Part shown: positions 1 to 6,958 of the stretch, one piece after another
Layout: every line of letters begins with the position of its first letter
Position numbering within the stretch: position 1 is the stretch's first letter
Origin: Candidatus Latescibacterota bacterium
GTDB taxonomy: Bacteria; Latescibacterota; MVCY01; DTYK01
Assembly (NCBI GenBank): GCA_012961925.1
Contig: DTYK01000096.1
Location: forward strand, 1-12,228
Reading direction: 5' to 3'
Length of the DNA stretch: 12,228 nucleotides
The notes under the pieces: generated by a model
Told to the model about the DNA's origin: nothing
Databases searched by the model: none
The model's input: only the letters and a program-made list of their open reading frames with translations
Position numbers and translations under genes: made by a program

Positions 1-228
1 ACTGAACCCATAAAAGACCTTGTTAGGTATAGCAATAGCTACCAGCATGGCTATTAAAGCGAAGATCGCCCAGAACATCTGTTTTTTATGTATATCTTTT
101 AATAAGGTATTGTTCACGGTGTTATACGTAGCACTGTAAATCATCACGATTCCCAGAGAGACGAGGAGCAAAACGGATATTAAAAGCGGTAGATCAAAGT
201 TCCTGATGAAGTTTCTCGCGCTCCTCAT
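1..228 (-). CDS. rodA: RodA/FtsW/SpoVE-family peptidoglycan glycosyltransferase (N-terminal 76 residues, cut by window edge)
   Basis: RodA is the membrane SEDS glycosyltransferase that polymerises peptidoglycan with PBP2 in the elongasome. Only the first 76 codons are inside the window and no stop is reached. Seen: an ATG at 226-228 preceded by an SD-like GAGAGGG 7 bases upstream. A first hydrophobic helix at about residues 12-33 contains the family-type string GIVMIYSATYN. A basic stretch (KDIHKKQ) follows, and then a second helix from about residue 50. This N-terminal pattern (helix ending in a Tyr-Ser-Ala/Ser motif, then Lys-Gln) is typical of RodA and FtsW. The position 55 bases downstream of mrdA favours RodA over FtsW. 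Inference: last visible gene of an mreD-mrdA-rodA operon. Confidence 0.88.
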   Translation of the reverse strand, partial: MRSARNFIRNFDLPLLISVLLLVSLGIVMIYSATYNTVNNTLLKDIHKKQMFWAIFALIAMLVAIAIPNKVFYGFS

Positions 229-283
229 GGACTTTCCCTCTCGCTGTTAAAAGGGGAATAACTGTGTTCGACCTTCCATTTTC

Positions 284-2086
284 TCACTGCAACATATGGT
301 CCGGTTCTGACGTTGCCTGCACCCTTGTTCCGTTCAGATAGGCCTCCAATACCTTTTTCACCAGAGGAGCAGCGGCCACTGCGCCATGCCCTCCTCCTTC
401 CACTATCGCTGCTACGGCTATACGAGGTTCCTCAAAAGGGGCATAGGCTGCGAACCAGGCATGATCTTCGCCACGGGGATTCTGTGCGGTTCCTGTTTTG
501 CCGGCTATCTGGAAACCGCGAACCCTGGCAAAACGGCCCGTCCCTTTCTCACCTTCCACCGCTTCCAACAAGGCTTTTCTAATGAGTTGGAATGTGGCCG
601 GAGAGATATCGTCAAGCTTCCTATTTTTTATGTTGGGTCTGAAGACGGTTTCTCCTTTATCAGATACAATCTCCTTAAGCAGATGGATCTGCGGGATTTT
701 TCCTGTTGCTATGGCTGCAATATACTGGACCATCTGCACTGGTGTGACCAGGATCTCTCCCTGTCCTATAACGAGATTCAAAAGCAACCCCCGGGTCCAT
801 TTACCTTTCCCGTAACGTTGGTCATAATATTCGTCCGAAGGAACTAAACCAGGTATTTCACCCGGTAGGTCTATGCCTGTAAGTGTTCCAAAACCGAATT
901 TTCTGGCATACCTGTTCCAGCTCTTCAGCCCAACTTTCAGCCCTAACTGGTAGAAATAGACATCACATGATTGCGCGATGGCATCAATCAGACTCAGGGC
1001 TCCATGTCCCTCTTCTTTCCAGCAGCCATACCAACGGTTTCCAAATTTATATGAACCCGTGCACGGAGCGAGTTTGGTGTTTTCGTCGATTAGGCCCATC
1101 TCCAGAGCAGCTATTGCAGTTACCATCTTCAGGGTCGAAGCGGGAGGATACGCACTCTGTATTGCCCGATTTAGCAAGGGATGGCGAGGATCTGAGTTAA
1201 GGCTGTCCCAGATAGCAGGAGATAGTACGCCTGAGAAGATATTGGGGTCGAAATTAGGCCTGCTCACAAAAACAAGCACCTCTCCGTTTCTCGGATCTAT
1301 GGCAACCAGAGCACCTGTTAAAGTATCGCTAAAAGCCTGTTCTGCTACCCTTTGAATCCTCCAGTCTATAGTCAGATAGAGATTGAAACCCGGTTGTGGT
1401 TTTCTGGCACCTTTCCCCGGCAGCTCACCGATCTCCCTTCCGAGAGCATCAACCTCCAGGTACTTTGTACCGTTAATCCCATGAAGATAATGCTCGTACT
1501 CTCTCTCTATACCTGCCTTACCGACCAGTTCACCGAGCAGATATCCTCGCTGACGAAGAGTCGAGAGTTGATCATCCGATATTTCACCCACATGGCCTAA
1601 AAGATGGGCTGCCAAGGTTCCGAAGGGGTAACTCCTGGTCGGCTCCACCTGGTAAATTACGCCTGGCAAGCTATATCGGTGTTCCTCGATCACGGAGACG
1701 GCCTTTATGCCCACATCTCTCTTCAATTTGACCGGCTCATAGGGATGTGTTTTGTGAACCCCAAACCTCCCTTTCAGGTCTAATATATCGATCCCAAGAG
1801 CCTTGCTGACCTTGCCGACCGTCTCCTCCATATCTTTTAGTTGGAACGGAAGGAGGGAGATAGTGTACGATGCACGGTTATCCACCAGTACCTGGCCGTT
1901 TCTGTCGAATATGAGCCCTCTTGGGGCGGGTATGGGAACCACACGGACCCTGTTCTCCTCGGAAATACCGAAATAGTGTTCCCAGCCGATGACCTGTAGC
2001 TGAAGTAGCCGGAACACCAGGATCATGAAGAGGCCAACGGTACATATGAATAACCAGCGCCTTTTGGAGGAAATTTCCGGTGACAC
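284..2086 (-). CDS. mrdA: Penicillin-binding protein 2, elongation-specific D,D-transpeptidase
   Basis: Class B PBP that cross-links peptidoglycan during cell elongation, anchored in the inner membrane and working with RodA. With the GTG start at 2084-2086 the protein has 600 residues, usual for PBP2. An open frame reaches a TTG at 2122, but the GTG has an AAGGAGG SD 5 bases upstream and lies one base after the mreD stop, so I prefer it. Seen in 600-residue numbering: a single membrane anchor at about 10-28 after basic residues; a dimerisation/pedestal domain from about 35 to 230, with APRGLIFDRNG near 54-64; then the transpeptidase domain with STLK (catalytic Ser317, Lys320), Ser-Cys-Asp at 373-375 and KTGT at 530-533. 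All catalytic motifs are intact. The mreD stop codon and the mrdA SD share bases, which implies translational coupling. Confidence 0.95.
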   Translation of the reverse strand: MSPEISSKRRWLFICTVGLFMILVFRLLQLQVIGWEHYFGISEENRVRVVPIPAPRGLIFDRNGQVLVDNRASYTISLLPFQLKDMEETVGKVSKALGIDILDLKGRFGVHKTHPYEPVKLKRDVGIKAVSVIEEHRYSLPGVIYQVEPTRSYPFGTLAAHLLGHVGEISDDQLSTLRQRGYLLGELVGKAGIEREYEHYLHGINGTKYLEVDALGREIGELPGKGARKPQPGFNLYLTIDWRIQRVAEQAFSDTLTGALVAIDPRNGEVLVFVSRPNFDPNIFSGVLSPAIWDSLNSDPRHPLLNRAIQSAYPPASTLKMVTAIAALEMGLIDENTKLAPCTGSYKFGNRWYGCWKEEGHGALSLIDAIAQSCDVYFYQLGLKVGLKSWNRYARKFGFGTLTGIDLPGEIPGLVPSDEYYDQRYGKGKWTRGLLLNLVIGQGEILVTPVQMVQYIAAIATGKIPQIHLLKEIVSDKGETVFRPNIKNRKLDDISPATFQLIRKALLEAVEGEKGTGRFARVRGFQIAGKTGTAQNPRGEDHAWFAAYAPFEEPRIAVAAIVEGGGHGAVAAAPLVKKVLEAYLNGTRVQATSEPDHMLQ

Positions 2087-2087
2087 A

Positions 2088-2567
2088 CTAACCTCCTTTT
2101 TTCCGCAAGGTGAAGAGGACAAACGAGATCGTTATCCCAACGGCCGTGGTGTAAAGCGCTGTGGGGAACCCATAACGGAACAAAAGGACCGCAGCATCAC
2201 CGGGATTGCCGGATGAACGTAGGAAGAAATATATGATGTCATGGACAAATGTTGCTGAAAAGATGATAAGCGCCCGAACCGAAAGGCTCTCTGTAACCAC
2301 TCCTCCATGGGCATAGCCCGCCCCAAAGCCTATAATGGAGTTGGTAAAGGCATTTATTCCCAGGCGTCCAGGTGAATATACATCCTGTAAAAATCCTGCC
2401 AGAAAACCGAACAGTGTGCCCTGGATGCGCCCTGCGGAAACAGCTACGTGAATCAACACAAGGAGAACCAGATCTGGTTCGACTCCGAAGACAGAAAGAC
2501 TGTTTCCAAGCGTCGATCCCGCTATCAACGCCAGGATTACCAGCAGGACGTATCGTAATGTCTTCAA
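2088..2567 (-). CDS. mreD: Rod shape-determining protein MreD
   Basis: Small integral membrane component of the MreBCD elongasome. It has 159 residues, normal for MreD. The start is TTG (2565-2567) with AGAGGA about 8 bases upstream, and an in-frame stop lies not far upstream, so no longer ATG start exists. Seen: about five hydrophobic segments and the family signature PDLVLLVLI (31-39) followed by Gly-rich FLAGFLQDVYSPG (55-67) and LGINAF. The stop (TAG, 2088-2090) abuts the GTG of mrdA. Odd: the usual partners mreB and mreC are not upstream. Instead there is a 154-bp gap and then an aminotransferase gene transcribed in the same direction. Confidence 0.9.
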   Translation of the reverse strand: MKTLRYVLLVILALIAGSTLGNSLSVFGVEPDLVLLVLIHVAVSAGRIQGTLFGFLAGFLQDVYSPGRLGINAFTNSIIGFGAGYAHGGVVTESLSVRALIIFSATFVHDIIYFFLRSSGNPGDAAVLLFRYGFPTALYTTAVGITISFVLFTLRKKGG

Positions 2568-2700
2568 TGGGTTGTTCCTCTGTAGGCCGTCAGGGGAAGT
2601 ATGTAGAGGTTAAAAATAATGAGGATAGGAGAACAATTATCTGAGTTTCAGAAAACACCGAATGAATACCCAAACAGCCGATGCCCATGAAGGCTATTGA

Positions 2701-2731
2701 CCTGTCTTAACCAGATCTGCGTTAAAACAGG
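2701..2731 (-). terminator. Stem-loop spanning the stop codon of the aminotransferase gene
   Basis: In minus-strand RNA an 11-bp stem forms between the arms 2721-2731 and 2701-2711, with one G-U wobble and a 9-base loop containing the palindrome CAGATCTG. In plus-strand RNA the wobble would be a C-A mismatch, so the fold fits the minus-strand transcript better. The aminotransferase TAA (2722-2724) is inside the 5' arm. No U-tract follows, so it is not a textbook intrinsic terminator. It could be a 3'-end-protecting or Rho-assisted structure separating the amino-acid operon from the mreD operon. Confidence 0.4.
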
Positions 2732-3891
2732 CATCTCTTGATATTTCTTATCGCCTGTTTGATCCGGGATTCGTTTTCAACCAGTGCGATCCGCACATAA
2801 CCCTCGCCCTTTTCACCGAAACCTATACCTGGAGCCACGGCCACCTCTGCTTCCTCGAGTAGTTTCATTGAGAACTCCATCGAGCCCATATGTCTGTATT
2901 TGTCAGGGATCGCGGCCCAGAGGAACATCGTGGCCCTTGGTTTTGGAACTTTCCATCCCATTCTGTTAAGCCCTTCAACCAGTACGTCCCTTCTTCTTTG
3001 ATAAACTTTTGCTGTTTCCAACACACACTCCTGAGGTCCATCGAGGGCAACGATCGAGGCAACCTGAACTGGAGTGAAAATGCCGTAGTCGCAGTAACCT
3101 TTTATCTTAGCAAGGGCATCTATCACATCGCTATTCCCGACACAGAAGCCAATCCTCCAGCCGGCCATATTGTAAGACTTGGACATCGTAAAGAACTCCA
3201 CACCCACATCCTTAGCGCCTTCTGCCTGTAGTAGACTTGGTGCTTCATATCCATCAAAGACGATGTCGGAATAGGCAAAGTCATGTACGATAATTATGCC
3301 CTCTCTCCTTGCAAAGGCGACGACTTCTTGTAAGAAGGAGAGGTCTACGGTGGCGGCCGTCGGATTCTGGGGAAAATTGAGGATCATTAACTTTGGCTTC
3401 GGCCACACTTCTTGAGTTATCTGGTCCATTTGGGGCACGAACTGATTCTCCTCTGAGAGGGGGATGCTGACCACATTTCCCCCAGCGATAGCCACGCTGT
3501 AGATATGGATTGGATAAGCCGGATTGGGCACAAGAGCTGTATCGCCCTCATCCAGCAGGGCAAGGGCAAGATGGGCCAGACCTTCTTTGGTTCCGATTAC
3601 CGCTATGGCCTCTCTCTCCCAATCTAAGTCTACGTTATAGCGAGACTTATAATGGCGGCATATGGCTTTTCTGAGATTAGGGATCCCTCTGGATGCTGAA
3701 TAGCGGTGTGCCTTAGGATCCATCGCCACTTCCCTGAGCTTTTCAACTATATGGGACGGTGTTGGTCGATCTGGGTTGCCCATCCCAAGGTCAATTACAT
3801 CAGCCCCGCTCCGTCTCAACTCAAGTTTGAGATCGTTTATTCTTCCGAACATGTAAGGCGGTAATCTCTCAAGCCTCTTCGTACGGATCAT
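2722..3891 (-). CDS. alaC: PLP-dependent class I/II aminotransferase, AlaC-like (alanine/glutamate-pyruvate transaminase)
   Basis: Fold-type I aminotransferase of 389 residues, strongly resembling E. coli AlaC (formerly YfdZ) from memory, including RLPPYMF near the start, GMGNPD (36-41) and the K-x-EGLAHL region. AlaC interconverts pyruvate + glutamate with alanine + 2-oxoglutarate in the cytoplasm. Seen: NPTA with Asn176, HDFAYSD with Asp204 and Tyr207, SKSYNMAGWRIG with the PLP-Schiff-base lysine Lys238, and Arg367 in YVRIAL for the substrate carboxylate. The ATG (3889-3891) has GGAG about 7 bases upstream. The gene lies 103 bp after cimA in the same direction, so co-transcription is plausible. 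Alternatives in the family are LL-diaminopimelate aminotransferase-like or broad alanine/branched-chain transaminases. The catalytic class is secure; the exact substrate is inferred. Confidence 0.82.
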   Translation of the reverse strand: MIRTKRLERLPPYMFGRINDLKLELRRSGADVIDLGMGNPDRPTPSHIVEKLREVAMDPKAHRYSASRGIPNLRKAICRHYKSRYNVDLDWEREAIAVIGTKEGLAHLALALLDEGDTALVPNPAYPIHIYSVAIAGGNVVSIPLSEENQFVPQMDQITQEVWPKPKLMILNFPQNPTAATVDLSFLQEVVAFARREGIIIVHDFAYSDIVFDGYEAPSLLQAEGAKDVGVEFFTMSKSYNMAGWRIGFCVGNSDVIDALAKIKGYCDYGIFTPVQVASIVALDGPQECVLETAKVYQRRRDVLVEGLNRMGWKVPKPRATMFLWAAIPDKYRHMGSMEFSMKLLEEAEVAVAPGIGFGEKGEGYVRIALVENESRIKQAIRNIKRCLF

Positions 3892-3924
3892 CTCTGTTCT
3901 CCATCAACGGCAAGATTTCCAAGA

Positions 3925-3939
3925 GATTTCTTAGAAATC
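3925..3939. repeat. Short perfect hairpin between cimA and alaC
   Basis: GATTTC and GAAATC arms (6 bp) flank a 3-base loop in the 103-bp gap between cimA and the aminotransferase gene. The stem is AT-rich and no U-run follows in the minus-strand sense, so a terminator role is unlikely. It could be an operator half or chance. No convincing promoter hexamers were seen in this gap. Confidence 0.25.
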
Positions 3940-3994
3940 ATAAATCCTGGATGTTTCTCGAAAAAAATCTATCTATTCCCCGGACGAATTCTGC

Positions 3995-5575
3995 TCAGCC
4001 TTTATAGTGCCCCTTATCCTTCAGAAGTTTATAGCCCATACTGTCCACCAGGGCATACCAGCTTGCCTCTATTATGTTCTCTGAAACACCAACTGTCCCC
4101 CAGACATCGGTCCCGTCGGAGGATTCGATAAGGACCAGCACCTTTGCCGCCGTTCCGTTGCTGCTTGAAAGGACACGCACCTTGTAATCCCTCAGATGGA
4201 CACTGGCTAAGGAAGGATAAAATTTCTCCAGGGCTTTTCTAAGAGCATTATCCAGTGCATTGACCGGACCGGTGCCTTCGGCTGCAGTATATTGCTCTTC
4301 CCCGTTAACGACCACCCTTATCGTTGCCTCCGAGAGGACTCTCCCGTCCTTCCTTTTTTCGACAATGGTGCGATAGCCTTCTAACTCAAACGGTTCCTTA
4401 TACATATCCATTAACTTCTTGGCAAGGATTTCAAAGGAGCCGGAGGCCGTTTCAAATTGATAGCCCTGATTCTCAAGGCTTTTAATCTCAGCGAGGACTT
4501 TTTTGACGAGGGGGTCATCCTTTGTAATATTGGGACGGAGCTTCTGGAGTTTGGCAACTATTGTGCTTCTGCCAGCCTGTTCGGACAACAGAAGGCGCCT
4601 TTCGTTTCCTACAAGCTCTGGCCTTATATGTTCGAAGGATTCATGAACCTTAATGACCCCGTCAACGTGTGCTCCTCCTTTATGGGCGAAAGCGCTCTCG
4701 CCAACATAGGGCTGCCGATGGTCATGAGCTATATTTGCCACCTCGCTTATAAACCGGGACGTCGCGGAGAGGCTCCGTAACTGGTTCTCCGAGATACAGT
4801 CGACGCCAAGTTTCAACATAAGGGTCGGGATAATCGTGCTTAGATTAGCATTGCCACATCTTTCGCCGAAGCCGCCAAAGGTACCTTGAACATGGGTCGC
4901 TCCAAGCTGAACTGCAACTATTGTGTTGGCTTCCGCCATCCCGGTGTCATTGTGGGCATGGATCCCGAAGGGAACATCAATGGCGCCTCTTGCCTCTTCG
5001 ATTATACCCTTCACCTCCAGAGGCAGGCAACCCCCGTTTGTGTCGCATAGGATCAGGATGTCAGCTCCACCCTCCTGAGCCGCTAATAGTGTCCTGATAG
5101 CATAATCCGGGTCGTTCTTATATCCGTCGAAGAAGTGCTCGGCATCGTAAATAACCTCCCTACCCTTAGATTTAAGAAATGCTACCGAGTCTTCGATCAA
5201 CCTCAGGTTCTCATCAAGCGTGGTCCTTAATACCTCCTTCACATGGAGGTCCCAGCTCTTGCCGAAGATGGCCACAATCTCGGTGTTCACGCCCAGAAGC
5301 ACATTCAGGATTGGGTCGTGTTCAGGCTTATTAGATGGCTTTCTCGTGCTACCAAAGGCTGTGAGCTTGGAGTTCTTAAACTTGTAGTCTCCGACCCGGA
5401 GGAAAAATTCCAGGTCCTTTGGATTTGTGGGGTTGGGCCATCCTCCTTCGATATAGTGGATGCCAAGGTCATCAAGTTTTTGCGCTATTTTAAGTTTGTC
5501 CTCGACAGAAAAAGCTATTCCTTCTGCCTGTGCACCATCACGTAAAGTGGTGTCATAGACCTCTACTTTTGGCAT
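3995..5575 (-). CDS. cimA: (R)-citramalate synthase
   Basis: Condenses pyruvate with acetyl-CoA to (R)-citramalate, the first step of the threonine-independent route to 2-oxobutyrate and isoleucine. 526 residues, typical of the long CimA type. Seen: a TIM-barrel HMGL-like domain at about 1-280 with DTTLRDGAQ (Asp13 is the metal ligand), GGWPNPTNPKD near 44-54, HAHNDTGMAEANT (metal ligands His206 and His208) and GERCGN (Asn242). The C-terminal part (about 385-520) has the LeuA-type regulatory fold, with GTGPVNALDNALRKAL and a closing segment rich in Glu/Ala, as in feedback-sensitive synthases. The GGWPNPTNPKD and GSTRKP strings separate it from LeuA. ATG start with GGAG about 7 bases upstream. 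It lies 70 bp after leuB, which supplies the last step of the same route. Confidence 0.92.
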   Translation of the reverse strand: MPKVEVYDTTLRDGAQAEGIAFSVEDKLKIAQKLDDLGIHYIEGGWPNPTNPKDLEFFLRVGDYKFKNSKLTAFGSTRKPSNKPEHDPILNVLLGVNTEIVAIFGKSWDLHVKEVLRTTLDENLRLIEDSVAFLKSKGREVIYDAEHFFDGYKNDPDYAIRTLLAAQEGGADILILCDTNGGCLPLEVKGIIEEARGAIDVPFGIHAHNDTGMAEANTIVAVQLGATHVQGTFGGFGERCGNANLSTIIPTLMLKLGVDCISENQLRSLSATSRFISEVANIAHDHRQPYVGESAFAHKGGAHVDGVIKVHESFEHIRPELVGNERRLLLSEQAGRSTIVAKLQKLRPNITKDDPLVKKVLAEIKSLENQGYQFETASGSFEILAKKLMDMYKEPFELEGYRTIVEKRKDGRVLSEATIRVVVNGEEQYTAAEGTGPVNALDNALRKALEKFYPSLASVHLRDYKVRVLSSSNGTAAKVLVLIESSDGTDVWGTVGVSENIIEASWYALVDSMGYKLLKDKGHYKG

Positions 5576-5645
5576 CTCTTTTCTCCATCATTAGGCAGGC
5601 AAGATCATATTGGACGCATTCATCCACCAAAAGCCATCTTAACCT

Positions 5646-6713
5646 TTAACATATATCTTGTCCGCTCACGGCCTCTGCTACCAGATCCCCAACTTCAGAT
5701 GTGGAGTATCCCATTCTCCCGGCAGCCATGTCTTTCAACTTTGTACTGACGACCTTTATGATCGCCGCCTCCAGGATCTCAGCAGCTTGGGTTTCCCCGA
5801 GCACATCCAGCATCATCTGGCAGGCCGAGATGGCCGCCATCGGATTGATAACCCCTTTGCCTGCATATTTCGGTGCAGAACCGCCTATGGGTTCAAACAT
5901 GGAGACACCATCAGGGTTGATGTTTCCACCTGCAGCAATCCCCATACCTCCCTGGATGATAGCTCCCAAATCGGTTATGATATCGCCGAACATGTTGTCG
6001 GTCACGACCACGTCAAACCGTTCGGGGTTCTTAACCATCCACATGCAGATGGCATCTACATGAGCGTACTCACGTTCAATATCAGGGTATTCAGCCCCAA
6101 CCTCGTGAAAGACCCTCTCCCAGAGGTCGAAGGCATAGGTAAGGACGTTGGTTTTTCCGCATAAGGTGAGTTTCTTCTGTTTATTCCGTTTTCGGCAGTA
6201 TTCAAAGGCATAGCGTATGCACCGCTCCACGCCCTTACGAGTGTTGACAGAAGTCTGGATAGCCACCTCATCGGACCTCCCCTTCCGAAGGAATCCACCT
6301 GTCCCCGCATACAGTCCCTCGGTATTCTCCCTCACTACAACGAAATCGATATCGTCAGGACCCTTATCACGTAGCGGTGTCGTGACACCCGGATAGAGCT
6401 TTACAGGACGGAGGTTGATATATTGATCTAACTCGAACCTCAGCCGAAGAAGAATTCCCTTCTCTAAAATTCCAGGCTCCACATCTGGATGGCCAACCGC
6501 CCCAAGGTAGATTGCGTCAAACTCACTTAGCTCTGCCGTTGCTGAATCCGGCAGCGTCTCCCCTGTCCGCTTATAGCGTTCTCCACCGAAGTCATAGGTC
6601 ACCGTCTCATACTTAAACCCGACCTTATCGCTCACGGCCTCCAGCACCTTAAGCCCTTCGGCAATCACCTCCGGACCTATGCCATCTCCTGGTATTACTG
6701 CGATCCTGTACAA
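5646..6713 (-). CDS. leuB: 3-isopropylmalate dehydrogenase (beta-decarboxylating dehydrogenase family)
   Basis: Oxidative decarboxylation of 3-isopropylmalate (leucine) and, beside cimA, probably of 3-methylmalate to 2-oxobutyrate (isoleucine). The frame is open to 6779, but I choose the TTG at 6711-6713: AAGGAGGA lies about 7 bases upstream and the family start YRIAVIPGDGIGPE follows at once, giving 355 residues. Seen in that numbering: RLRFELDQYINLRP (90-103), RENTEGLYAG (128-137, with Tyr135), CGKTNVL (Lys187), the Mg2+ ligands Asp220, Asp244 and Asp248 (HVDA and NMFGDIITD). Odd: the dinucleotide-site motif reads EPIGGSAPKYAGKG (about 274-287) instead of the common EPxHGSAPDIAGKG, so His is Gly and Asp-Ile is Lys282-Tyr283. 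A tartrate- or isocitrate-dehydrogenase relative is the alternative, but the setting favours LeuB. Confidence 0.86.
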   Translation of the reverse strand: MYRIAVIPGDGIGPEVIAEGLKVLEAVSDKVGFKYETVTYDFGGERYKRTGETLPDSATAELSEFDAIYLGAVGHPDVEPGILEKGILLRLRFELDQYINLRPVKLYPGVTTPLRDKGPDDIDFVVVRENTEGLYAGTGGFLRKGRSDEVAIQTSVNTRKGVERCIRYAFEYCRKRNKQKKLTLCGKTNVLTYAFDLWERVFHEVGAEYPDIEREYAHVDAICMWMVKNPERFDVVVTDNMFGDIITDLGAIIQGGMGIAAGGNINPDGVSMFEPIGGSAPKYAGKGVINPMAAISACQMMLDVLGETQAAEILEAAIIKVVSTKLKDMAAGRMGYSTSEVGDLVAEAVSGQDIC

Positions 6714-6742
6714 TATACGCTCCTCCTTTAGGCTATTACAAT

Positions 6743-6771
6743 AGTATAAATCCCAGCGAAGCTTGCCCCAA
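6743..6771 (-). promoter_or_regulatory. Candidate sigma-70-type promoter for leuB-cimA-alaC
   Basis: On the minus strand TTGGGG (6766-6771) and TATACT (6743-6748) are separated by exactly 17 bases, giving a 5/6 match at -10 and a weak 3/6 at -35. The leuB TTG lies about 30 bases downstream of the -10. The spacer contains CGAAGCTT on the plus strand (6757-6764), repeated as the palindrome CGAAGCTTCG at 6802-6811, 45 bp away centre to centre. This could be a pair of operator sites. Predicted by eye only. Confidence 0.38.
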
Positions 6772-6836
6772 ACCGACAAGGTGTGAACAACATAAACTGA
6801 CCGAAGCTTCGAATCGCAAAATGAAAAGTGCGAAAG

Positions 6837-6918
6837 CAGTTCTTATCTTTCTTTTTCTTTGGTCCGAAAATAGAATTTTCATGTTTCGTGGTGCCCCGCA
6901 AGGGGCATGAACGTTTGC
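6837..6918 (+). repeat. Structured intergenic repeat, copy A (upstream of leuB)
   Basis: An 82-bp block that aligns with 12048-12131 with about six substitutions and two one-base indels. It contains two perfect hairpins: GAAAATAGAATTTTC (6866-6880) and TGCCCCGCAAGGGGCA (6892-6907), the latter with a GCAA tetraloop in plus-strand sense. Just outside, TTTCTTTGG (6854-6862) pairs with CCAAAGAAA (6923-6931), so in this copy the whole could fold as a three-way junction with a purine/pyrimidine-rich closing stem. It sits 123 bp before leuB and 40 bp after the small transporter gene. No coding function is evident: the indels between copies break any shared reading frame. It is either a dispersed palindromic repeat (REP/MITE-like) or a leader element. 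Confidence 0.8.
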
Positions 6919-6958
6919 GTACCCAAAGAAAGGGAAGCGAAAAGAAAGGGCACTTCAT

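Noticed and set aside
386..847. Long plus-strand open frames opposite mrdA, and similar frames opposite leuA, leuB and leuC
   Set aside because: They are antisense shadows of well-supported minus-strand genes, with no family features and no convincing ribosome binding sites.
2088..2122. 35-bp overlap between mreD and a longer, TTG-started mrdA
   Set aside because: A GTG 36 bases downstream has a far better SD and is one base after the mreD stop, so the overlap is most likely an artefact of longest-ORF calling.
2590..2688. 32-codon minus-strand ORF (starts MGIGCLGIHS) in the gap before mreD, with a hydrophobic C-terminal half
   Set aside because: No Shine-Dalgarno sequence, no resemblance to an mreC fragment or any small-protein family I know, and the gap is also expected to hold the mreD promoter.
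6892..6907. GC-rich hairpin in the repeat as an intrinsic terminator for the leuACD-transporter unit
   Set aside because: No U-tract follows in either direction. In minus-strand RNA it is followed by CCACGAAAC, so it is kept as part of the repeat only.
6728..6958. 76-codon minus-strand ORF covering the gap between the MetS-like gene and leuB
   Set aside because: It reads through repeat copy A, has no SD, overlaps the putative promoter and the leuB SD, and copy B carries frame-breaking indels relative to it.
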